Positions 60,237 to 64,000 of a stretch of 64,000 bases of DNA are shown here, one piece after another. The stretch is from assembly GCF_900116365.1 (NCBI RefSeq), contig NZ_FPAG01000008.1, forward strand, positions 124,001-188,000, given 5' to 3'. Each line of letters opens with the position of its first letter. Within the stretch, counting starts at the first letter, position 1. Origin of the DNA: Zhouia amylolytica (GTDB lineage: Bacteria; Bacteroidota; Bacteroidia; Flavobacteriales; Flavobacteriaceae). The notes under the pieces were generated by a model. It searched no databases. It saw only the letters and a list, made by a program, of their open reading frames with translations, and was not told the DNA's origin. Made by a program: the position numbers and the translations under genes.

Positions 60237-62624
60237 TTATTCTTTGTTAAGTGTAATCGCCTCGGCTTTGTTAATGTTCTGAATTCCTTGTATCAATGCA
60301 TCGGGATTAAAGGATATACTATTAATACCAGATTGGACCAAAAACCTGGCAAAATCAGGATAATCACTTGGAGCTTGTCCACATAAGCCTATTGTAGTAT
60401 GAGATTTTCTCGCTTTTGCAATGGCCATAGCAATCATTTTTTTGGCTGCAGGATCATTTTCATTAAAGAGATCGGATATCAGAGCTGAATCTCTATCTAC
60501 TCCTAGGGTTAATTGGGTAAGGTCATTGGAGCCAATTGAAAAACCATCAAAAATGGCGGCATACTCTTCGGCCAGGATTACATTGCCAGGAATTTCAAGC
60601 ATACAATAGATTTCTAATTGGTTCTGTCCTTGTTCAAGGCCATTCTCTTTCATGATTTCAATGACCCTTTTACCTTCACTAAGAGTTCTGCAAAAGGGGA
60701 CCATAACCTTCAAATTAGTAAACCCCATATCATCACGAACTCTTTTAATGGCTTGACATTCGAGTTTAAATCCCTCTTTATAAGCGTCACTATAGTAGCG
60801 AGAGGCTCCACGAAAACCCAGCATAGGATTTTCTTCAGAGGGTTCAAATTGCTTTCCTCCGATAAGATTTGCGTATTCATTTGTTTTGAAATCACTTAAG
60901 CGTACTATCACTTCTTTTGGGTAAAAGGCAGCAGCAATTGTTGCAATTCCCTTAGAAAGTTTATCGATAAAATATTCTCGTTTAGAATTATAGCTGCTTG
61001 TCATAGTTTTGATCTGTTGTTTTGCAGCTTCATCTTTTATAATTTCAAATGCAATTAATGCCATGGGATGAACCTTGATGAGGTGGGTAATTATGAACTC
61101 CATTCTTAACAGGCCTACCCCATCGTTTGGATAGAATGATAACTCAAAGGCTTTATCGGGGTCTGAGAGAATTAGTTTCGCTTCTGTTTTAGGTTTATCA
61201 ATGGTTGAGAAATCAAGATGAGATTCTTCAAAAGGTATAATGCCCGGGTAAATATATCCGGTATGTCCAGAGGCACATGAGACTGTAATTTCCTGATTAT
61301 CTGTTACAACCTCTGTGGCATTTATGCATCCTACTATAGCCGGCACATCTAATTCACGCGCTACAATAGCAGCATGGCTTGTTCGTCCGCCTTTATTGGT
61401 GATTATGGCATTTACTTTCTTTAATAAGGGATCCCAATCTGGTGTAATTGCATCAGTAACGATAACGTCTCCTGTTTGTAGTTTGTATCCTTCAGCCGGG
61501 GAAGACAGCAATCTAACTTTTCCATGGACAATCTTTCGTCCAATGGCATTCCCTTTGACCAGCATTTTTCCTTTTTCTTTTAATTTATAGCTGGTATAGG
61601 TCGTTTTTTGTTGACTTTTATGAATCGTTTCCGGGCGGGCTTGAATGATGTATAATTCATTATTATTTCCATCTTTCGCCCATTCGATATCCATGGGTTT
61701 TTGGTAATGATGTTCAATTAAGATACTCCAATGAGCCAGTTGTCTTATTTCTTCATCTGACAATATAAATTCACTTTGTTTTTGAATGGGAGTATCTATG
61801 TTAATAGTGGAAGCCTGATCTTGGGAGGTTGCATAGATCATGGTTTTTTCTTTTAGTCCCAGTTTTTTTTGAATAATACCTGAGAAACCCTTTAGTAGTG
61901 TAGGTTTATGTATTATAAATTCGTCTGGGTTTACCGTTCCCTGTACCATATTTTCACCCAGGCCCCAAACACCTGAAAGTAATACCACCTTATCAAATCC
62001 AGATTCAGGATCTAAGGTAAAACCTACTCCCGAACAACCTTTATCAGAACGAACCATTATTTGAACTCCAACAGAGAGGGCTACATCCTCGTGTTTAAAT
62101 CCATTATCTTCACGGTATTTAATAGCTCTATTCGTATATAGGGAGGCAAAACATTTTTTTACGGTAATTAATAATTGGTCATTCCCCTTCATATTCAGAA
62201 AACTATCGTGTTGTCCGGCAAAACTGGCATTGGGTAAGTCTTCTGCCGTTGCACTACTTCGAACGGCCATTTCAATAGCTTGCTTATTATCGGTAATATC
62301 ATGATACGCTTTGATGATATCGTTTTTAAATTGATTTGAAAACTGACCATTTAAAATAAGTTGACGAGCCTTAGCACCAATTTCGGATAGGTTGGAGTAA
62401 TTTATTCTATCAAGTTCTTTTAGAGTAATTTCAAGTTTTTTGTTTATTTTATTTTCGCTTAAAAAATTCCAATAGGCCGCTGCTGTAGTCGCAAAGCCAT
62501 TTGGTACATTCACTCCTTCTTCCGATAACTCATTGTAAAGTTCACCTAATGATGCATTTTTACCACCTACACTTGCTATATCGCTTAACAATATGTCTTT
62601 GAACATTTTTATGTTGAGGCTCAT
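60237..62624 (-). CDS. ppsA: Phosphoenolpyruvate synthase
   Basis: A 795-aa enzyme that makes PEP from pyruvate and ATP, giving AMP and phosphate. The N-terminal ATP-grasp half shows VGGKNASLGELYNEL, VRSSATAEDLPNASFAGQHD and GVWGLGENMVQGTVNPDEF. The phosphohistidine domain has GGRTSHAAIVARELDVPAIV with His417. The C-terminal TIM barrel has PNDGVGLLRMEFII, NPMLGFRGASRYY and FSIGSNDLTQLTLGVDRDS, and a GLCGQAPSDYPDF end motif. Length and domain order match PpsA, not pyruvate phosphate dikinase (about 870 aa). It heads an operon with the alcohol dehydrogenase. Confidence 0.95.
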   Translation of the reverse strand: MSLNIKMFKDILLSDIASVGGKNASLGELYNELSEEGVNVPNGFATTAAAYWNFLSENKINKKLEITLKELDRINYSNLSEIGAKARQLILNGQFSNQFKNDIIKAYHDITDNKQAIEMAVRSSATAEDLPNASFAGQHDSFLNMKGNDQLLITVKKCFASLYTNRAIKYREDNGFKHEDVALSVGVQIMVRSDKGCSGVGFTLDPESGFDKVVLLSGVWGLGENMVQGTVNPDEFIIHKPTLLKGFSGIIQKKLGLKEKTMIYATSQDQASTINIDTPIQKQSEFILSDEEIRQLAHWSILIEHHYQKPMDIEWAKDGNNNELYIIQARPETIHKSQQKTTYTSYKLKEKGKMLVKGNAIGRKIVHGKVRLLSSPAEGYKLQTGDVIVTDAITPDWDPLLKKVNAIITNKGGRTSHAAIVARELDVPAIVGCINATEVVTDNQEITVSCASGHTGYIYPGIIPFEESHLDFSTIDKPKTEAKLILSDPDKAFELSFYPNDGVGLLRMEFIITHLIKVHPMALIAFEIIKDEAAKQQIKTMTSSYNSKREYFIDKLSKGIATIAAAFYPKEVIVRLSDFKTNEYANLIGGKQFEPSEENPMLGFRGASRYYSDAYKEGFKLECQAIKRVRDDMGFTNLKVMVPFCRTLSEGKRVIEIMKENGLEQGQNQLEIYCMLEIPGNVILAEEYAAIFDGFSIGSNDLTQLTLGVDRDSALISDLFNENDPAAKKMIAMAIAKARKSHTTIGLCGQAPSDYPDFARFLVQSGINSISFNPDALIQGIQNINKAEAITLNKE

Positions 62625-62721
62625 TATTATTGTTTTTAAATGAATTTTGTCAGTAACTAATTTACTTTCAATGATTTGTGATTAAAATGAGGGATGTCAT
62701 TCCATAGGGTGTTTGTTATAA

Positions 62722-63351
62722 CTAATTTGAAAATTCTTTGAAAAGTTTGATGGCTTCACTGTCTTTAACCGGACTGAAATCTTTGTAATATTGACCTACT
62801 GCATAAAAGTCAGCGGGCTGCTCTAAGGCGATCATTTGATCTACATGAGGTGTATTCTTGATTTTATTGAAAGCGGAAATAGAGGACACAGGTACTGCTA
62901 TTATTATTTTGGAAGGGCGTTCTTTTGCAATCAGGTTAATTGTAGCTATAATGGTATTTCCGGTAGCGATTCCATCATCTGTTAAAATAACAGTTTTATT
63001 GGTTAATGTTTTTCGTTTTAAGCCTTGATAATACGTGTCGTATCTTTTTTGCAAATTCTCGCGTAAATGAATTATTTGATTATCAATATAATTCTTGGAT
63101 ACATTTTCGGCATCTTTACCTAATACAACACTTTCTAAACTTAAGGCTCCAATTGCAAATTCCGGGTTGTATGGATGTCCTATTTTTTTAGTTAATACAA
63201 TATCCATTGGTAGTTGTAAGATTTTTGCAATGGTTGCTCCTACGGGTATTCCACCTCTAGGAATGGCTAAGATGATAGTATCCGGCCGCTCTTTATATGA
63301 CAGTAATTTTTCTGCGAGCATTGTTGCGGCTTCAATTCTGTTTTTAAACAT
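62722..63351 (-). CDS. Phosphoribosyltransferase-domain protein
   Basis: A 209-aa PRTase type I fold. An early strand/loop IILAIPRGGIPVGATIAK and LPMDIVLTKKIGHPYNPEFA lead to the PRPP-binding signature VILTDDGIATGNTI, followed by IIIAVPVSS. This family (COG1926-like) is of unknown substrate and is often beside, or fused to, a dienelactone hydrolase-like domain; here the hydrolase gene ends only 5 bp upstream, consistent with that link. In many bacteria the pair is in stress or dormancy gene groups with Usp and PEP synthase, as here. It is separated from ppsA by 97 bp. Confidence 0.88.
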   Translation of the reverse strand: MFKNRIEAATMLAEKLLSYKERPDTIILAIPRGGIPVGATIAKILQLPMDIVLTKKIGHPYNPEFAIGALSLESVVLGKDAENVSKNYIDNQIIHLRENLQKRYDTYYQGLKRKTLTNKTVILTDDGIATGNTIIATINLIAKERPSKIIIAVPVSSISAFNKIKNTPHVDQMIALEQPADFYAVGQYYKDFSPVKDSEAIKLFKEFSN

Positions 63352-63356
63352 AACAA

Positions 63357-64000
63357 CTATTCTTTAGGTACATAATTAGTAAACCAATAAGTGGCATGTT
63401 TGGTTACTTCCTTTAATTTTCCCGGGGCTTCGAATAGGTGATTTGCTCCGGGAATGATTTCTATTTTCTTAATTCCATTGATTGCACGGAAAGCTTTTTG
63501 ATTTAAGTTGATTACCGTGTGATCCAGACTGCCAATAATTAATAATACAGGTGATCTTACATTATTAAGTTCAGCGTCCAAAACTAAATCCGGTCTACCT
63601 CCCCGAGAGACCACAGCACGAATATCGGTACCTAATAAGGCGGTGGCTTTTAAAGCTGAAGCAGCGCCTGTACTTGCTCCAAAATACCCAATGGGTAGTT
63701 TAGAAGTTTCTTCTTGATGCTGTATCCACCTGGTGATGATAACCAACCTATCAGTAAGCAAGTCAATGTTAAATCTATTTTCGTATATGGCATCTTCCTC
63801 AACGGTTAGCAAATCAAATAGCAGGGTAGCAAATCCGTTATTGTTCAATTCATTGGCAACAAAAGTATTTCGTGGACTTAGCCTGCTGCTACCACTTCCG
63901 TGTGAAAATATAATAATCCCTTTTGGGTTGCTAACCAGAGTCAGGATTCCTGGGAGACTAATACCATTTACCGGAATTTGAATATTTTTTTGGTTAACAG
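63357..64000 (-). CDS. Alpha/beta hydrolase of dienelactone-hydrolase type (partial)
   Basis: The reading frame is open from the right edge of the window to the stop at 63357, so the 5' end lies outside; a start at 63848 would be an internal TTG and would cut off conserved sequence. At least 214 residues are visible. They include the oxyanion region IIIFSHGSGSSRLSPRNTFV, the strand FATLLFDLLT, the nucleophile elbow GYFGASTGAAS, the acid in GSLDHTV and the His in GANHLF, so the Ser-Asp-His triad is intact. The substrate is unknown. It is the upstream partner of the phosphoribosyltransferase gene (5-bp gap), and in other bacteria the two are often fused. Confidence 0.88.
   Translation of the reverse strand, partial: VNQKNIQIPVNGISLPGILTLVSNPKGIIIFSHGSGSSRLSPRNTFVANELNNNGFATLLFDLLTVEEDAIYENRFNIDLLTDRLVIITRWIQHQEETSKLPIGYFGASTGAASALKATALLGTDIRAVVSRGGRPDLVLDAELNNVRSPVLLIIGSLDHTVINLNQKAFRAINGIKKIEIIPGANHLFEAPGKLKEVTKHATYWFTNYVPKE

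Noticed and set aside
63357-63848. Complete 163-aa hydrolase starting at 63848
   Set aside because: That start is an internal TTG; the frame remains open to the window edge and contains the conserved HGSGSS region, so the gene is partial.

Overview
The window is chromosomal DNA of a marine-type member of the Bacteroidota, most likely a Flavobacteriaceae. Evidence is the AT-rich sequence, TAnnTTTG-type promoter elements, several SusC/SusD pairs, a hybrid two-component regulator, FecI/FecR-type sigma/anti-sigma genes and FGly sulfatases. Species cannot be named from the sequence alone.
Region 1 (1 to about 10,835) is the right part of an integrated mobilizable element. It holds a partial XRE regulator, a HEPN protein followed by three small related genes, a 350-nt nest of inverted repeats, ssb, a run of hairpins that looks like an oriT, a BfmA/BtgA-type mobilization protein and a DUF5712/MobB-type relaxase. 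Metal cargo follows: an ArsR regulator with a visible operator, fused MerTP, a GDCCVxC protein, a Fur-family regulator, a TonB-dependent receptor and a CDF transporter. The element appears to end at a 15-bp remnant of the 3' end of tRNA-Pro (10,821-10,835). The intact tRNA should lie to the left of the window.
Region 2 (10,837-12,150) is repeat-rich intergenic DNA without convincing genes. Region 3 (12,153-16,586) is a second probable metal locus: a propeller lipoprotein with Cys/His clusters, divergent from a His-rich protein and a TonB-dependent receptor.
Region 4 (16,981-50,388) is a large polysaccharide utilization locus. Its first half has an ECF sigma factor, FecR anti-sigma, STN-type SusC, SusD, an 855-aa protein of unknown function and a CstA-family carrier. 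A small Met-rich lipoprotein/SHOCT pair interrupts it. Then come a GH43/117-like propeller enzyme, a GH29 fucosidase and an SGNH esterase, followed by a 1386-aa hybrid sensor/regulator (minus strand). The second half has another SusC/SusD, a PKD + F5/8C lipoprotein, a metzincin-like metallopeptidase with a related F5/8C domain, two sulfatases and a GH97. Together these suggest a sulfated, fucose- and galactose-containing glycan or glycoconjugate.
Region 5 (50,485-64,000) holds an M1 peptidase and then a stress/energy cluster: LOG protein, ATP-phosphofructokinase, Crp/Fnr regulator, a PepSY-like protein cut by an in-frame stop, a lipoprotein, a tandem UspA, an SDR, a zinc alcohol dehydrogenase, PEP synthase, a phosphoribosyltransferase and an alpha/beta hydrolase that runs off the right edge. 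The mix suggests adaptation to low oxygen or starvation under Crp/Fnr control.
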